64,000 nt of DNA from Dokdonella fugitiva (GTDB lineage: Bacteria; Pseudomonadota; Gammaproteobacteria; Xanthomonadales; Rhodanobacteraceae). The stretch spans positions 162,019 through 226,018 of the forward strand of contig NZ_SLWQ01000004.1 of assembly GCF_004342425.1 (NCBI RefSeq), written 5' to 3'. Numbering within the stretch: position 1 is the first letter of the stretch; each line of letters begins with the position of its first letter. Shown here one piece after another: positions 27,494 to 37,582 of the stretch. Below the pieces are notes generated by a model. That model did not search any database. It saw only the letters and a program-made list of their open reading frames with translations, and was not told the origin of the DNA. Position numbers and translations under genes: made by a program.

Positions 27494-29023
27494 GTGCCCC
27501 GACTTCCCGCGATCCTGATCGACGGCCTGCGCGCCGCCCTGTTCCGCCATCCCCGCGTGGCGTCCACGACCGTCGGTGCCGGCGTGTTCGTCGGCGTCAT
27601 CGTGGTGTACCTGCTCGCGTCGATCCTCATCGGCATGGCCGATACGACGCCACCATGGATGCTGCTGCCCGGTGGCGTGCTGACCGTGCTGTGCGACTCG
27701 ATGCTGACCCTCATCGCGGCATGGCTGCTCGCCGTGCTCGCGGCGCGCCGCGAAGCGGTATGGGGCATCGCGAGCGTGCTGCTCGCCGCGACCGTCGCGA
27801 CCGCGGTCGTCGTGCACTGGCCGGTCGGCGAACTCGCCGTTTACCTCGCCAGGCACGGGCACGGCGCGCTGGCGCTGCTCGCCGAGCTGGCCGGGCGATG
27901 CTGGTGGTTCTTCGTCCTGCTCGTGTTCTCGCACTGGCTCGCGCCGCGCGGCCTCGGCCATGCGCTCGGCAGCGCCGTGCTCGCCTACGCGATCAGCGCC
28001 GCCAGCTGGTGGTGGCTGCCGCAGTCGCCGCTGATCCGCACGATGCCGACGGTACAGGCGGACGCCGGGGAGGCCGGGCGTGGCGACGCGGGCAACGGCG
28101 TCGACGCGACCGTGGACCCGGACGAAGGCAGCAGCGACACGACCACCGCGAGCACGGCCTTCGACGCCGAAGCGGCGATGTATGCGCAGCCTGCCTTGCT
28201 CGACGCAGCACTCGCGAAGCTGAAGCCGCAGACGCCGGGCAAGGTCGACCTCTACGTGGTCGCGTTCGCAGGCGATGCGCAGGAAGACGTGTTCCGCAAC
28301 GAAGCCGAGTACGTGGAGACCCTGTTCGCCCGCCGCTTCGGCGCCGAAGGCCGCACCGTGGTGCTGGAAAACCATGCGGCGACCGTGACGACGCGGCCGC
28401 TCGCGAGCTGGACCAACCTGCAGCGCACGCTCGCCGCGGTTGCGCGCACGATGGATCCCGCGGAGGACGTGCTCCTGCTCTACATCACCACGCACGGCTC
28501 GGACGACCACCAGCTCCTCGTCGACCTCGACCCGCTGCCGCTCAACCAGATCGGCCCGGAGGACATCGCCGACGCGCTCAAGACCACGCCGGCGATGCGC
28601 TGGAAGGTCATCGTCGTCAACGCGTGCTATTCCGGCGGGTACATCGACGCCCTGCGCGACGACTCGACGATGGTGCTCACCTCGGCGCGCGCCGACCGCA
28701 CCTCGTTCGGTTGCGGCGCCGATTCCGACATCACCTATTTCGGCAAGGCCTTCCTGGCCGAGGCGCTGAACAGGACGACGTCTTTGCGCGAGGCGTTCGA
28801 CCTCGCGCGCGCGTCGGTCGATGCCTGGGAGACGGCCGATCAGAAGGACGCCAAGGCCGCTTCGAAGGACGATGCCGACGCCGGTGCCGAACCGATCCTG
28901 CACTCCGAACCGCAGATCGCGACGAGCGCGAGCATCGAAGCAAGACTCGCGGCCTGGCGCCGCACCCTGCACGAGGCGCCGGCGGTCCCTTTCACGCCTG
29001 CCAGCGAGGGCGCGCCCCCTTGA
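27494..29023 (+). CDS. Membrane-anchored C13-family (legumain-like) cysteine peptidase
   Basis: The roughly 509-residue protein has four to six N-terminal transmembrane helices (about residues 20-190). A low-complexity linker rich in Asp, Gly and Thr follows, then a caspase-hemoglobinase fold peptidase domain. The clan CD dyad is seen as His334 in YITTHGSDDHQ and Cys378 in VVNACYSGGYID, 44 residues apart. This places it in peptidase family C13. The start is uncertain: GTG at 27494 begins MPRLPAILIDG, but the frame is open from 27416. Its substrate and topology are unknown; the peptidase domain may be on either side of the membrane. Confidence 0.82.
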   Translation: MPRLPAILIDGLRAALFRHPRVASTTVGAGVFVGVIVVYLLASILIGMADTTPPWMLLPGGVLTVLCDSMLTLIAAWLLAVLAARREAVWGIASVLLAATVATAVVVHWPVGELAVYLARHGHGALALLAELAGRCWWFFVLLVFSHWLAPRGLGHALGSAVLAYAISAASWWWLPQSPLIRTMPTVQADAGEAGRGDAGNGVDATVDPDEGSSDTTTASTAFDAEAAMYAQPALLDAALAKLKPQTPGKVDLYVVAFAGDAQEDVFRNEAEYVETLFARRFGAEGRTVVLENHAATVTTRPLASWTNLQRTLAAVARTMDPAEDVLLLYITTHGSDDHQLLVDLDPLPLNQIGPEDIADALKTTPAMRWKVIVVNACYSGGYIDALRDDSTMVLTSARADRTSFGCGADSDITYFGKAFLAEALNRTTSLREAFDLARASVDAWETADQKDAKAASKDDADAGAEPILHSEPQIATSASIEARLAAWRRTLHEAPAVPFTPASEGAPP

Positions 29024-29193
29024 GCCTCATCGTCCGATCGGGAACGAACCCGCGTCCGGCACGGGTTGCGACGACACAAGAAAAGGAAGCTTGAAACACG
29101 AAGCACACGGAGCTAGCCGGGTAAAAGCCTTTTCATCGGCTCCCTTCTTCGTATGCCCCGCGTTCTTCATGTTTAACGCGCCCGCGAACACGC

Positions 29194-30864
29194 TCATCGA
29201 CGCCGCGTCCCGTGCAAGTCGAACACGACGATCGTCTCGTCGCGGAATACCGGCGCGCCGAGGATCCCTTCGACCTTGGCGATGCAGGCCGGCATGTCCG
29301 GCCACGCCACCGGCCATGGGAACCGCGCGCCGGGCGGCAGCGTCCACGGCGTGAGCCGCAGCACGAGGTAGTCGCCGCCCCAGGTCGCGCCATCGAGGAG
29401 TTCGGCGAGGCGCGCGACGCGCGTGAAGCGGTCGCCCGTCGCGGTGTATGGGTACTCGTCCCAACCTTCACCCGAACCGCATACGGGCGCGGCAAGCGCG
29501 TGCTTCACGTTCTGCCGGTGGATCTGCTGCAGCCACGGATCGGGGACGTAGTTCGACTCGAGCAGGCCGGGCGCTTCGATCAGCGTGACGCTGCCCGCGG
29601 GGCGCCGGGCGAGGTCGCGGTAGAACGCCGATACGGGGCCGAGTTCGAGTTCGGTCACGTAGGGATTCGCGTCCGCCGCGTAGTCGAACTGGAACAGCGC
29701 GTGGCCCATGAACTGGTTCGGCGTGTAGTACCACTGCGGCAACGGTCCGCGCCAGGCGAGGATAGCGACGGCGATGCCGGCGGCGAGCGCCGCGAATGCC
29801 GGCACGCGCAGCTTGCCGGCGAGGCCCGCGATGCCTTCGGCGAGGAACAGCAGCAGGAACGGCAGCACCGGTGCCGCGTAGCGCACGAGGACCGGCGCGT
29901 GCTGGATCCACGCCGGCCGCGCGGCGCAGACGACGATCGCGCCGACGACGCATCCCGACAGCACGAGCGCGACGAGCGCGCGCTCGCGCCGCCACAGGCG
30001 CCAGGCACCGAACGCGAACAACGCGGCCACCGGCGCCGCGGCCCGGGCGTCGGCGAGGCCGAACTGCATGAGGAAGGTGCGGAAGACGCTCTCCACGCTG
30101 ACCGTATTCGTGCCCGCCTTGGCCGCCATCGACGCCCAGTCACCGAGCAGCGGCGGCGCGAGCACGAGCGCGAGCGGCAGCACGGTGGCCACCCCGAGCC
30201 CGGCCAGCGAGGCGAGCCGGCGCGCGGCCGCGGGTCGCGTCGCGCGATCGAGGCAGCCACGCAGCGCACCGAGGCCATGCCAGGCGAATGGCCAGAGCGT
30301 GAAGACGAGCGAGAGCAGATGCGCCCACCCGGCGACGAAGGTCGCCACGACGTAAAGGCACGCCCATGTGCGCGGTGAGCCGCGCCGCTCGTACCAGTTG
30401 CGGAATGCCGCGATCGCGACGACGCCGCACAACGCAAGCAGCGCATAAGGGCGCGCCGTGCGGCTGAAGTAGACCAGTGGCGGCGACACTGCGAGCAGCG
30501 CGACCCACGTCGCGCGCGTCGCCGGCGCGAGCGAGGCGCGCAGCAGCCACGGCGCGACGGGCAGCAGGGCGCAGCCGGCGAGCAGCAGCGGCAGGTGCAT
30601 CGCCCATTCGTCGAGCATCGCGTGCTCGTACAGCCAGCGGTAGTACAGCGTGAGCGGAATGCAGTAGTCGGCGAAACCGAAATGGCCGGCGATGCCCGCC
30701 ATGTCCGAGCGGATCAGCATGCGTACCGCATGCCACTCGTCGTCGAACAGCATCTGCGTGCGCAGCTGGGACGCGCGCAACCACACTCCGGCGGCGAGCG
30801 CGAGGCCGGCGAGCAGCCACCACGGCCACGCCGCTGCGGGATGGCCGCGCCGCGCCGCAGCCAA
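29194..30864 (-). CDS. GT-C type membrane glycosyltransferase
   Basis: The roughly 556-residue protein has about ten transmembrane helices and an early luminal-type acidic loop, LFDDEWHAVRML, typical of polyprenol-phosphate-sugar glycosyltransferases (ArnT/RgtA-like). The C-terminal third is soluble. It starts, probably at TTG 30864, two bases downstream of the GT2 stop, with GAGG farther upstream. The GT2/GT-C pairing suggests GT2 makes a polyprenyl-phosphate sugar that this protein transfers, in the periplasm, to a lipid, glycan or protein. The acceptor is unknown. Confidence 0.8.
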   Translation of the reverse strand: MAAARRGHPAAAWPWWLLAGLALAAGVWLRASQLRTQMLFDDEWHAVRMLIRSDMAGIAGHFGFADYCIPLTLYYRWLYEHAMLDEWAMHLPLLLAGCALLPVAPWLLRASLAPATRATWVALLAVSPPLVYFSRTARPYALLALCGVVAIAAFRNWYERRGSPRTWACLYVVATFVAGWAHLLSLVFTLWPFAWHGLGALRGCLDRATRPAAARRLASLAGLGVATVLPLALVLAPPLLGDWASMAAKAGTNTVSVESVFRTFLMQFGLADARAAAPVAALFAFGAWRLWRRERALVALVLSGCVVGAIVVCAARPAWIQHAPVLVRYAAPVLPFLLLFLAEGIAGLAGKLRVPAFAALAAGIAVAILAWRGPLPQWYYTPNQFMGHALFQFDYAADANPYVTELELGPVSAFYRDLARRPAGSVTLIEAPGLLESNYVPDPWLQQIHRQNVKHALAAPVCGSGEGWDEYPYTATGDRFTRVARLAELLDGATWGGDYLVLRLTPWTLPPGARFPWPVAWPDMPACIAKVEGILGAPVFRDETIVVFDLHGTRRR

Positions 30865-30866
30865 GG

Positions 30867-31643
30867 TCAGCGCGCCCTCGCCGGCTGCAGGCGGTCGCCG
30901 GGCTCGCGCGAGAACAGCGGCGAGCGACGCAGCCCCCATTTCCACAGCCGGTATTCCAGCGCGGTGCCGAGCACGCCGAAGCCGTAGACGACCGAGCGGC
31001 GGAAATTGATCTCGCTCGCTTCGGGGAAGTACTTCGTCGGGCAGGAGATCTCGCCGATGCGATGGCCGAACGCGTGCGCCTGCACGAGCATCTGGTTGTC
31101 GAACACGAAGTCGTCGGAATTGGTCGCGAGCGGCAGGGTTTCGAGCACCTTGCGCGAGAACGCGCGGTAACCGGAATGGAATTCCGACAGCTTGGAGCCG
31201 ATCACGAGGTTCTCGACCGCGGTGAGCGCGCGGTTGAACACGTACTTGTACAAGGGCATGCCGCCCGCGATCGCGGTGTTGCCGAGGATGCGCGAGCCGA
31301 CCACGACGTCGTACACGCCCGAGGCGATCATCGCGGCCATCGCCGTGATCAGCTTCGGCTCGTACTGGTAGTCCGGGTGCAGCATGACGACGATGTCCGC
31401 GCCCTCTTCGAGCGCGAGCGCATAACAGGTCTTCTGGTTGCCGCCGTAGCCGCGGTTGGCCGGATGGCGATGCGTGCGGATGCCGAGCGACTCGGCCACC
31501 GCGACGGTCGCATCGTCGCTCGCGTCGTCGACCAGCAGCACGCCGTCGACGATGTCGTGCGGAATCGCCGCGTAGCAGGCCGCGAGCGTCTTTTCCGCGT
31601 GGTACGCGGGCATGACGACGACGATTCGGTTTCCGTGGAGCAT
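30867..31643 (-). CDS. GT2 glycosyltransferase, polyprenyl-phosphate mannose/glucose synthase-like
   Basis: The 258-residue protein begins [20 protein letters not shown] and shows the nucleotide-sugar motif [12 protein letters not shown]. Other matches are the [19 protein letters not shown] helix and [11 protein letters not shown], as in dolichyl-phosphate mannose synthase-like GT2 enzymes. It lacks C-terminal membrane helices. It would make a lipid-linked sugar in the cytoplasm; the downstream GT-C protein is the likely user. Its ATG at 31643 is about 60 bases from the tRNA gene. Confidence 0.88.
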   Translation of the reverse strand: MLHGNRIVVVMPAYHAEKTLAACYAAIPHDIVDGVLLVDDASDDATVAVAESLGIRTHRHPANRGYGGNQKTCYALALEEGADIVVMLHPDYQYEPKLITAMAAMIASGVYDVVVGSRILGNTAIAGGMPLYKYVFNRALTAVENLVIGSKLSEFHSGYRAFSRKVLETLPLATNSDDFVFDNQMLVQAHAFGHRIGEISCPTKYFPEASEINFRRSVVYGFGVLGTALEYRLWKWGLRRSPLFSREPGDRLQPARAR

Positions 31644-31704
31644 GCGCGAGTGGTTCCGTTGCGGTGCCGCCGCGCGGCCGGATGGAACCTCGCGCGCGCA
31701 TGGA

Positions 31705-31781
31705 TGGCGACCCCGGCCCGATTCGAACGGGCGACCTCGCCCTTAGGAGGGGCGCGCTCTATCCAGCTGAGCTACGGGGCC
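31705..31781 (-). tRNA. tRNA-Arg(CCT)
   Basis: The 77-base gene folds as a complete cloverleaf. The acceptor stem is GGCCCCG/CGGGGTC, with one G-T pair. The D arm is GCTC...GAGC and the anticodon stem CGCCC/GGGCG carries loop CTCCTAA (anticodon CCT, decoding AGG). The T arm is GCCCG/CGGGC with loop TTCGAAT. The CCA end is encoded (31705-31707). AGG is rare in such a GC-rich genome. tRNA-Arg genes are common integration sites, but no integrase or repeated 3' end is near. Confidence 0.97.
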
Positions 31782-31887
31782 GTGTGGCCCGCGCATTGTA
31801 GCGGCTCGCCCGGATGCGGCCTACCGTGCGCTTGCGGCCGGTGTGGCGCGCCTCCATATGGCCAGCATGCACACGGGACTGCCCGCG

Positions 31888-32706
31888 ATGAATACCGCTC
31901 GACGCCTGCCGACCGTCTACCTCCCGCACGGCGGCGGCCCCTGCTTCTTCATGGATCCGCCGCCGCAGGCGCCGCACGCCTGGGACGGCATGGCCGCCTA
32001 CCTGCGCGGCCTCGCCGCTTCGATCGGCGCGAAGCCGTCGGCGATCCTCGTCGTCTCCGCGCACTGGGAGGCGGCGCGCCCGACCGTCAACAGCGGCGCG
32101 AATCCCGGCATGCTGTTCGACTACCATGGCTTTCCGCCACACACCTATCGCCTGTCCTATCCGGCGCCCGGCTCGCCGGCACTCGCCTCGCGCGTGCGCC
32201 GCCTGCTCGCCGACGCCGGCATCGAATCGGACGAGGATGCGACACGAGGCTACGACCACGGCGTGTTCGTGCCGTTCCTGCTCGCCTGGCCGGACGCGGA
32301 CATCCCGGTCGTGCAGCTCTCGCTGCAGGGCGGCCTCGATCCCGCAGCGCACCTCGCGATCGGTCGCGCGCTCGCGCCGCTGCGCGACGAAGGCGTGCTC
32401 GTCGTCGGCAGCGGCATGAGCTACCACAACCTGCGCGAGTTCTTCGCCGACGATCCGCGCGTCGTCGGCGGCGCGGAGCAGTTCGATGCCGCACTGGCGC
32501 AAGCGGTGGAAGACACCGACGCGCGCGCCCGCGAGAAGCGACTGACCGCGTGGAAGAGCATGCCCGCGGCGCTCGCCTGCCATCCGCGTGCCGAGCACCT
32601 GCTGCCGCTCATGGTGGTCGCGGGCGCCGGTGGCGGCGACCACGGCCGGCGCACGTTCAACGACCGCGTGTTCGGCAAACCCGTATCCGCGTTCCAGTTC
32701 GGCTGA
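31888..32706 (+). CDS. DODA-type extradiol ring-opening dioxygenase
   Basis: The 272-residue protein belongs to the LigB/DODA family of class III extradiol dioxygenases (E. coli YgiD relatives). Iron ligand positions appear in LPHGGGPCFF, VVSAHWEAARPTVNS and YDHGVFVPF. The VGSGMSYHNLREF segment is also family-typical. YgiD can cleave L-DOPA, but the physiological substrate in bacteria is not settled. The start at 31888 begins NTARRLPTVYLPHGGG; ATGs at 31843 and 31867 are also in frame. Confidence 0.88.
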   Translation: MNTARRLPTVYLPHGGGPCFFMDPPPQAPHAWDGMAAYLRGLAASIGAKPSAILVVSAHWEAARPTVNSGANPGMLFDYHGFPPHTYRLSYPAPGSPALASRVRRLLADAGIESDEDATRGYDHGVFVPFLLAWPDADIPVVQLSLQGGLDPAAHLAIGRALAPLRDEGVLVVGSGMSYHNLREFFADDPRVVGGAEQFDAALAQAVEDTDARAREKRLTAWKSMPAALACHPRAEHLLPLMVVAGAGGGDHGRRTFNDRVFGKPVSAFQFG

Positions 32707-32808
32707 TCGGCCTCGGCCTGCCTCGGAACGGCCGACGGCGCCGGCCCCGTCCTGCTACAATCGCCGGTTTCGCGCGCCCCGGCGCGTCCCGCCTCACCTG
32801 GAGCCTCC

Positions 32809-34341
32809 ATGTCCGCGCAGATCCTCAAGTCCCTCGGCCTCGACCCCGTCAATTCGGGTACCTACCTCGGCCACGGCGAATGGTCGAAGACGACCGACGC
32901 CGGCCTGCTGCAGTCGATCAACCCGAGCACGAACGAGGTGATCGCCGAGGTGCATTCGGCCAACGCGAGCGACTACGAGACGATCATCAGGCGCGCGCAG
33001 GCTGCGTTCGCGACCTGGCGCGTGACGCCCGCGCCGCGCCGCGGCGAGGCGATCCGCCTGTGCAGCGACGCGCTGCGCACGCACAAGGACGCGCTTGGCT
33101 CGCTCGTCGCGCTCGAGATGGGCAAGTCCAAGCCCGAAGGCGACGGCGAAGTGCAGGAGATGATCGACATCGGCGACTTCGCGGTCGGCCTGTCGCGCCA
33201 GCTCTACGGCCTGACGATGCACTCGGAGCGCCCGGGCCATCGCATGTACGAGCAGTGGCACCCGCTCGGCCTCGTCGGCATCATTTCCGCCTTCAACTTC
33301 CCGGTCGCGGTGTGGGCCTGGAACAGCTTCATCGCGGCCGTGTGCGGCGACATCTCGATCTGGAAGCCGTCGCCGAAGACGCCGCTGTCGGCGATCGCGG
33401 CGATGAAGATCTGCAACGACGCGCTGAAGGCGGGCGGCTTCCCCGACCTGTTCTTCCTGTTCAACGACGCCGGCACCGAGCTCGCCTCGACCTTCGTCGA
33501 CGACAAGCGCGTGCCGCTGATCAGCTTCACCGGCTCGACGCGCATCGGCCGCATCGTCGGCGAGCGCGTCGCGCAGCGCATGGGCCGTTCGCTGCTCGAG
33601 CTCGGCGGCAACAACGCGATCATCGTCGACGAGACCGCGGACCTGAAGCTCGCGATCCCCGCGATCGTGTTCGGCGCGGTCGGCACCGCCGGCCAGCGCT
33701 GCACGACCACGCGCCGCCTGTTCGTGCACGAGTCGATCCACGACGACGTGCTCGCCAAGCTCGTTGCCGCGTACAAGCAGGTGGAGAAGAAGATCGGTGA
33801 CCCGACCGACCCGAAGAACCTCATGGGCCCGCTCAACAGCCGCGACGCGGTGCAGGCCTACCTCGACGCGATCGCGCAGGCGAAGGCAGCCGGCGGCAAG
33901 GTCGAGACCGGCGGCGCCGCGATCGAGGGCAAGGGCAACTTCGTGCTGCCGACGATCATCACCGGCCTGTCCAACGACGCCGCGATCGTCCAGCACGAAA
34001 CCTTCGCGCCGATCCTCTACGTGATGAAGTTCCGCGCGCTTGACGAGGCGATCGCGATGCAGAACGCGGTGCCGCAGGGCCTGTCGTCGGCGATCTTCAC
34101 GCAGAACCTCAAGGCGGCCGAAGCGTTCCTCGGCGCGGCGGGTTCCGACTGCGGCATCGCCAACGTCAACATCGGCACCTCGGGCGCCGAGATCGGCGGT
34201 GCGTTCGGCGGCGAGAAGGAAACCGGTGGTGGCCGCGAGTCCGGCTCCGACGCGTGGCGTGCCTATATGCGCCGCCAGACCAACACGATCAACTATTCGG
34301 ACGCGCTGCCGCTCGCGCAGGGCATCAAGTTCGAGTTCTGA
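32809..34341 (+). CDS. amaB: ALDH7 (antiquitin-type) semialdehyde dehydrogenase
   Basis: The 510-residue aldehyde dehydrogenase is of the ALDH7 type, whose bacterial members (AmaB/PcdH) oxidise 2-aminoadipate semialdehyde/piperideine-6-carboxylate in lysine degradation. NAD-binding and active-site motifs are seen: the substrate-side segment [20 protein letters not shown], the Glu general base in LELGGNNAI, and the catalytic Cys in [12 protein letters not shown]. GlyGly loops and length are normal. The neighbouring gcdH about 12 kb away also belongs to lysine catabolism. The exact substrate is inferred from family. Confidence 0.87.
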   Translation: MSAQILKSLGLDPVNSGTYLGHGEWSKTTDAGLLQSINPSTNEVIAEVHSANASDYETIIRRAQAAFATWRVTPAPRRGEAIRLCSDALRTHKDALGSLVALEMGKSKPEGDGEVQEMIDIGDFAVGLSRQLYGLTMHSERPGHRMYEQWHPLGLVGIISAFNFPVAVWAWNSFIAAVCGDISIWKPSPKTPLSAIAAMKICNDALKAGGFPDLFFLFNDAGTELASTFVDDKRVPLISFTGSTRIGRIVGERVAQRMGRSLLELGGNNAIIVDETADLKLAIPAIVFGAVGTAGQRCTTTRRLFVHESIHDDVLAKLVAAYKQVEKKIGDPTDPKNLMGPLNSRDAVQAYLDAIAQAKAAGGKVETGGAAIEGKGNFVLPTIITGLSNDAAIVQHETFAPILYVMKFRALDEAIAMQNAVPQGLSSAIFTQNLKAAEAFLGAAGSDCGIANVNIGTSGAEIGGAFGGEKETGGGRESGSDAWRAYMRRQTNTINYSDALPLAQGIKFEF

Positions 34342-34379
34342 CCGGCATCGCGCGAACGCGGTTCCCGATGACGGCGCCG

Positions 34380-34397
34380 TCCCGGCCAAAGCCGGGA
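34380..34397. repeat. REP-like hairpin, tcccggc/gccggga type, copy 2
   Basis: Same stem as at 17827-17852: tcccggc, loop caaa, gccggga. It lies between the ALDH7 gene and the cytochrome gene and is followed by a ccggcgcc sequence. Its position in an intergenic gap supports a dispersed repeat. Confidence 0.5.
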
Positions 34398-34508
34398 TCC
34401 GGCGCCTTCGGCCAGTCGAGCCGACGGCGGGCCTGATAGGAATCGCGCCCCGCAGCCGTATTGAGACGTACGAAGGCGCGCCACCCCGCCGCGCCGCCAG
34501 GACGTCCG

Positions 34509-35003
34509 ATGAACAGACTCGTCTTCGCCCTCGCCGCCGTGATCGGTGCGGGCGCCGCCGTCGCCACGCTCACCGCCGCGTCGCGCGAGGATCTCGTGCA
34601 GCACGGCCGCTACGTCGCCCTGATCGGCGGCTGCAACGACTGCCACACCCCCGGCTTCGCCGCGAGCGGCGGCCAGGTCCCCGAATCGCAATGGCTGACC
34701 GGCGACGAGCTCGGCTGGTCGGGCGAATGGGGTACGACCTATGCGCCGAACCTGCGCCTGCGCTTCGCGACGATGGACCTCGCGTCGTTCAAGCAGTATG
34801 CGCATTCGTTCAAGGCGCGCCCGCCGATGCCGTACTGGGCGGTCAACGCGATGAGCGATGCCGACCTCGAGGCCTTGTACGCGTTCGTGCAGGCGCTCGG
34901 CCCGGCCGGCAAGGAGGCGCCCGCCGCGCTGCCGCCCGGCGTACGGCCGGCGGGCCCGGTCGTGCAGTTCCCTGCCCCGCCGCAGGATCCCGCGGCGCAT
35001 TGA
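34509..35003 (+). CDS. Exported class I-type cytochrome c
   Basis: The 164-residue product has a signal peptide or anchor (NRLVFALAAVIGAGAAVATL). A single c-type haem site CNDCH lies within RYVALIGGCNDCHTPGF, and a distal Met is likely in PPMPYWAVNAM. It ends with a Pro-rich tail. It should be exported and haem-bound in the periplasm. It resembles cytochrome subunits of dehydrogenase complexes but stands alone here; the donor is unknown. The ATG at 34509 begins the leader. Confidence 0.85.
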   Translation: MNRLVFALAAVIGAGAAVATLTAASREDLVQHGRYVALIGGCNDCHTPGFAASGGQVPESQWLTGDELGWSGEWGTTYAPNLRLRFATMDLASFKQYAHSFKARPPMPYWAVNAMSDADLEALYAFVQALGPAGKEAPAALPPGVRPAGPVVQFPAPPQDPAAH

Positions 35004-35097
35004 CGCCCGCGCGCGCGGCGCGTTGAACCGCCGCGCGCGAGTGACTACTCTTGCGCACCGGCGCCACCCGCGCGCCGCATTCCCGGTTTTTCCGCGC

Positions 35098-35385
35098 ATG
35101 AACAGCACTCCATCGCGTACGAGTACGACGGCGGTCCTCAGTCTCGTGTTCGGCATCGTCTGCTGGGTCGGCCTGCCCTTCATCGGGGCGATCGCCGCGG
35201 TGATCTGCGGCCACCTCGCGCGCGGCGAAATCCGCCGCGCACCGCCCGGGTCGATCGAAGGCGACGGCATGGCGATCGCCGGCCTCGTGCTCGGCTGGAT
35301 CCACCTCGCCCTGTTCGCGCTCGCATTCATCGCGATCATGCTGTTCTTCGGCGGTCTCGCGTTCTTCGGCTCGCATTGGCATTGA
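35098..35385 (+). CDS. DUF4190-type small membrane protein
   Basis: The 95-residue protein has two transmembrane helices ([21 protein letters not shown] and the C-terminal [18 protein letters not shown]). Between them lies the [20 protein letters not shown] loop, the pattern of DUF4190 proteins in which the sequence GHxArGxI recurs. The function is unknown. Its stop overlaps potential start codons of pyrD, so the pair is probably cotranscribed. Confidence 0.8.
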   Translation: MNSTPSRTSTTAVLSLVFGIVCWVGLPFIGAIAAVICGHLARGEIRRAPPGSIEGDGMAIAGLVLGWIHLALFALAFIAIMLFFGGLAFFGSHWH

Positions 35386-35396
35386 GTACTTCCGGC

Positions 35397-36422
35397 GTGT
35401 ACGCGTTGGCCCGTCCGTTCCTGTTCTGCCTCGATGCGGAGCGCGCGCACGACCTCGCCCTCGCGGCGATCGAGGCCGCCTGGCGCACCGGAACGAACCC
35501 GCTGCTCGCGGGCAAGCCGCAGCCGCTGCCGGTCGACGCGTTCGGCCTTCGCTTCGGCAACCCGGTCGGCCTCGCCGCGGGGCTCGACAAGAACGGCACG
35601 CACGTCGATGCGCTCGCCGCGCTCGGCTTCGGCTACATCGAGGTCGGCACGACGACGCCGCGGCCCCAGGCCGGCAACCCGAAGCCGCGCATGTTCCGCC
35701 TGCCGGAGCACGAAGCCGTCATCAACCGCCTCGGCTTCAACAACGACGGCGTCGACGCGCTGGTGCGCAACGTCGAGCGTGCGCGATACACGGGCGTGCT
35801 CGGCATCAACATCGGCAGGAACAAGGACACGCCGAACGAACGCGCGATCGACGACTACCTGCACTGCCTCGAGCGCGTGTACGCGCGCGCGAGCTACGTC
35901 ACCGTGAACATCTCCTCTCCGAACACCCAGGGCCTGCGCGACCTGCAGGAAGAGGAAACGCTCAAGCGCTTCATCGGCACCCTGCGCGAGGCGCAGGAGC
36001 GCCTCGGCGCACAGCACGGCCGGCGCAAGCCGATGCTGCTGAAGATCGCGCCGGACCTCGCCGAGGCCGAACTCGACGCGATCGCCGACGTGCTGCGCGC
36101 CGCGCGCATCGACGGCGTCATCTGCACCAACACGACGATCGACCACGGCGCGGTCGCCGGCCACCGCCACGCCGAGGAAGCCGGCGGCCTGTCGGGCGCG
36201 CCGCTGTTCGGGCGCTCGACCGAGGTGCTGCGCGGCATGCACGCGCGACTCGGCGATACCGTCCCGCTGGTCGGGGTCGGTGGCATCCTGCGCGGCGCGG
36301 ATGCCGCGGCGAAGATCTCGGCCGGCGCCACGCTCGTGCAGTTCTACAGCGGCATGGTCTACCGGGGTCCGGCCCTCGTCGCCGAGTGCGTCGAGGCGAT
36401 TCGCCGGGGGAACGGCGCATGA
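35397..36422 (+). CDS. pyrD: Dihydroorotate dehydrogenase (quinone), class 2
   Basis: PyrD oxidises dihydroorotate to orotate using membrane quinone, step four of pyrimidine synthesis. Features are the N-terminal membrane-association helix [21 protein letters not shown], the FMN segment [10 protein letters not shown], the catalytic Ser in [14 protein letters not shown], and the GVGGI phosphate loop. The natural start is most likely the GTG at 35397 ([10 protein letters not shown]); TTG codons at 35376 and 35382 could also serve. It overlaps murB by four bases (ATGA). Confidence 0.93.
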   Translation: MYALARPFLFCLDAERAHDLALAAIEAAWRTGTNPLLAGKPQPLPVDAFGLRFGNPVGLAAGLDKNGTHVDALAALGFGYIEVGTTTPRPQAGNPKPRMFRLPEHEAVINRLGFNNDGVDALVRNVERARYTGVLGINIGRNKDTPNERAIDDYLHCLERVYARASYVTVNISSPNTQGLRDLQEEETLKRFIGTLREAQERLGAQHGRRKPMLLKIAPDLAEAELDAIADVLRAARIDGVICTNTTIDHGAVAGHRHAEEAGGLSGAPLFGRSTEVLRGMHARLGDTVPLVGVGGILRGADAAAKISAGATLVQFYSGMVYRGPALVAECVEAIRRGNGA

Positions 36423-37474
36423 GCGTCCATCGCACGGGTGCCGCGATCGCCGAAGGCAACGGCTACACGATCGTCGAGAACGCCTCGCTGCTCGGCCGCA
36501 ACACGTTCCATGTCGCCGCCCGCGCGCAGATGCTCGTCGACGTGCGCAAGCCGGCCGCGCTCGGCGAACTGTTCGGCTATGCGGCGCTGCGCGCGCAGCC
36601 CCTGCTCGTGCTCGGCGAAGGCAGCAACATCCTGTTCACGCGCGACTGGCCCGGGGTCGTGCTCGCGATCGCCGCACACGGCGTGCGCGTGCTCGGCGAC
36701 GAGGGCGGCCGCGCGCACGTACGCGTCGAGGCGGGCGAGCCGTGGAACGACTTCGTGCGCTGGTCGCTCGCGCGCGGCTACGTCGGCCTGGAGAACCTCA
36801 TCCTCATCCCCGGCACGGTCGGCGCGGCGCCGATCCAGAACATCGGCGCCTACGGCACCGAAGTGCGCGAGTTCATCGTCGCGGTCGAAGCCTGGGACCG
36901 CCGCGCGGGACAACTCGTGCGGATCGCCAAGGCCGACTGCGCCTTCGGCTATCGCGATTCGATCTTCAAGCGCGAGCGCGACCGTTACGTCGTGACCGCA
37001 GTGGAATTCGAGCTCGTGCGCGAGCGGCCGCTGCGCCTCGACTACGCCGGCGTGCGCGAGGAACTCGCCGCGATGGGCATCGAAGAACCTCGCGCGCCCG
37101 CCGTGGCGGAGGCGATCGCGCGCATCCGCACGCGCAAGCTGCCCAACCCCGCCCTGCTCGGCAATGCCGGCAGCTTCTTCAAGAATCCCCTCGTCGACCC
37201 GGCCCGGGCCGAGGCGTTGCAACGCGAGCATCCGACGCTGCCGGCCTGGCCGGCCGGGGACCTGTACAAGCTTTCCGCCGCGTGGCTCATCGAGACATGC
37301 GGCTACAAGGGGCTGCGCGAGGGCGACGCGGGCGTGTCCGACCGCCACGCGCTCGTGCTCGTCAATCACGGCCATGCGAGCGGCGCCGAACTCTGGGCGC
37401 TGGCCGAGCGCGTGCGAGCGGGCGTGCTCGGACGCTTCGGCGTAGAACTCGAAGCGGAACCGCTCGTCGTCTGA
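36419..37474 (+). CDS. murB: UDP-N-acetylenolpyruvoylglucosamine reductase, type I MurB
   Basis: MurB reduces UDP-N-acetylenolpyruvoylglucosamine to UDP-MurNAc for peptidoglycan. The 351-residue protein has the FAD-binding [16 protein letters not shown] loop, the [19 protein letters not shown] motif, and the active-site Ser in [10 protein letters not shown]. Length fits the long (type I) MurB class of gammaproteobacteria. It overlaps pyrD by four bases, so pyrimidine and cell-wall genes are coupled here. Confidence 0.96.
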   Translation: MSVHRTGAAIAEGNGYTIVENASLLGRNTFHVAARAQMLVDVRKPAALGELFGYAALRAQPLLVLGEGSNILFTRDWPGVVLAIAAHGVRVLGDEGGRAHVRVEAGEPWNDFVRWSLARGYVGLENLILIPGTVGAAPIQNIGAYGTEVREFIVAVEAWDRRAGQLVRIAKADCAFGYRDSIFKRERDRYVVTAVEFELVRERPLRLDYAGVREELAAMGIEEPRAPAVAEAIARIRTRKLPNPALLGNAGSFFKNPLVDPARAEALQREHPTLPAWPAGDLYKLSAAWLIETCGYKGLREGDAGVSDRHALVLVNHGHASGAELWALAERVRAGVLGRFGVELEAEPLVV

Positions 37475-37582
37475 AACCGGCCGGCACGCGGCCACCCGCC
37501 TGAAGCGCGCGCGCGGTCACAGCCGCGGCGGCGCGTCCGGACCACAATCGCGCACCCTCCTCGCGCTTCCGGAGCCCGTTCC

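Noticed and set aside
29024..29193. A less GC-rich stretch with a small minus-strand frame continuing from the GT-C region
   Set aside because: The predicted peptide (MSVFAGALNMKNAGHTKK and onward) is low-complexity and looks like read-through of an intergenic stretch. I see no gene here; the stretch might be a degraded repeat.
31705..31781. tRNA-Arg as integration site of a mobile element
   Set aside because: Neither an integrase gene nor a direct repeat of the tRNA 3' end was seen on either side.
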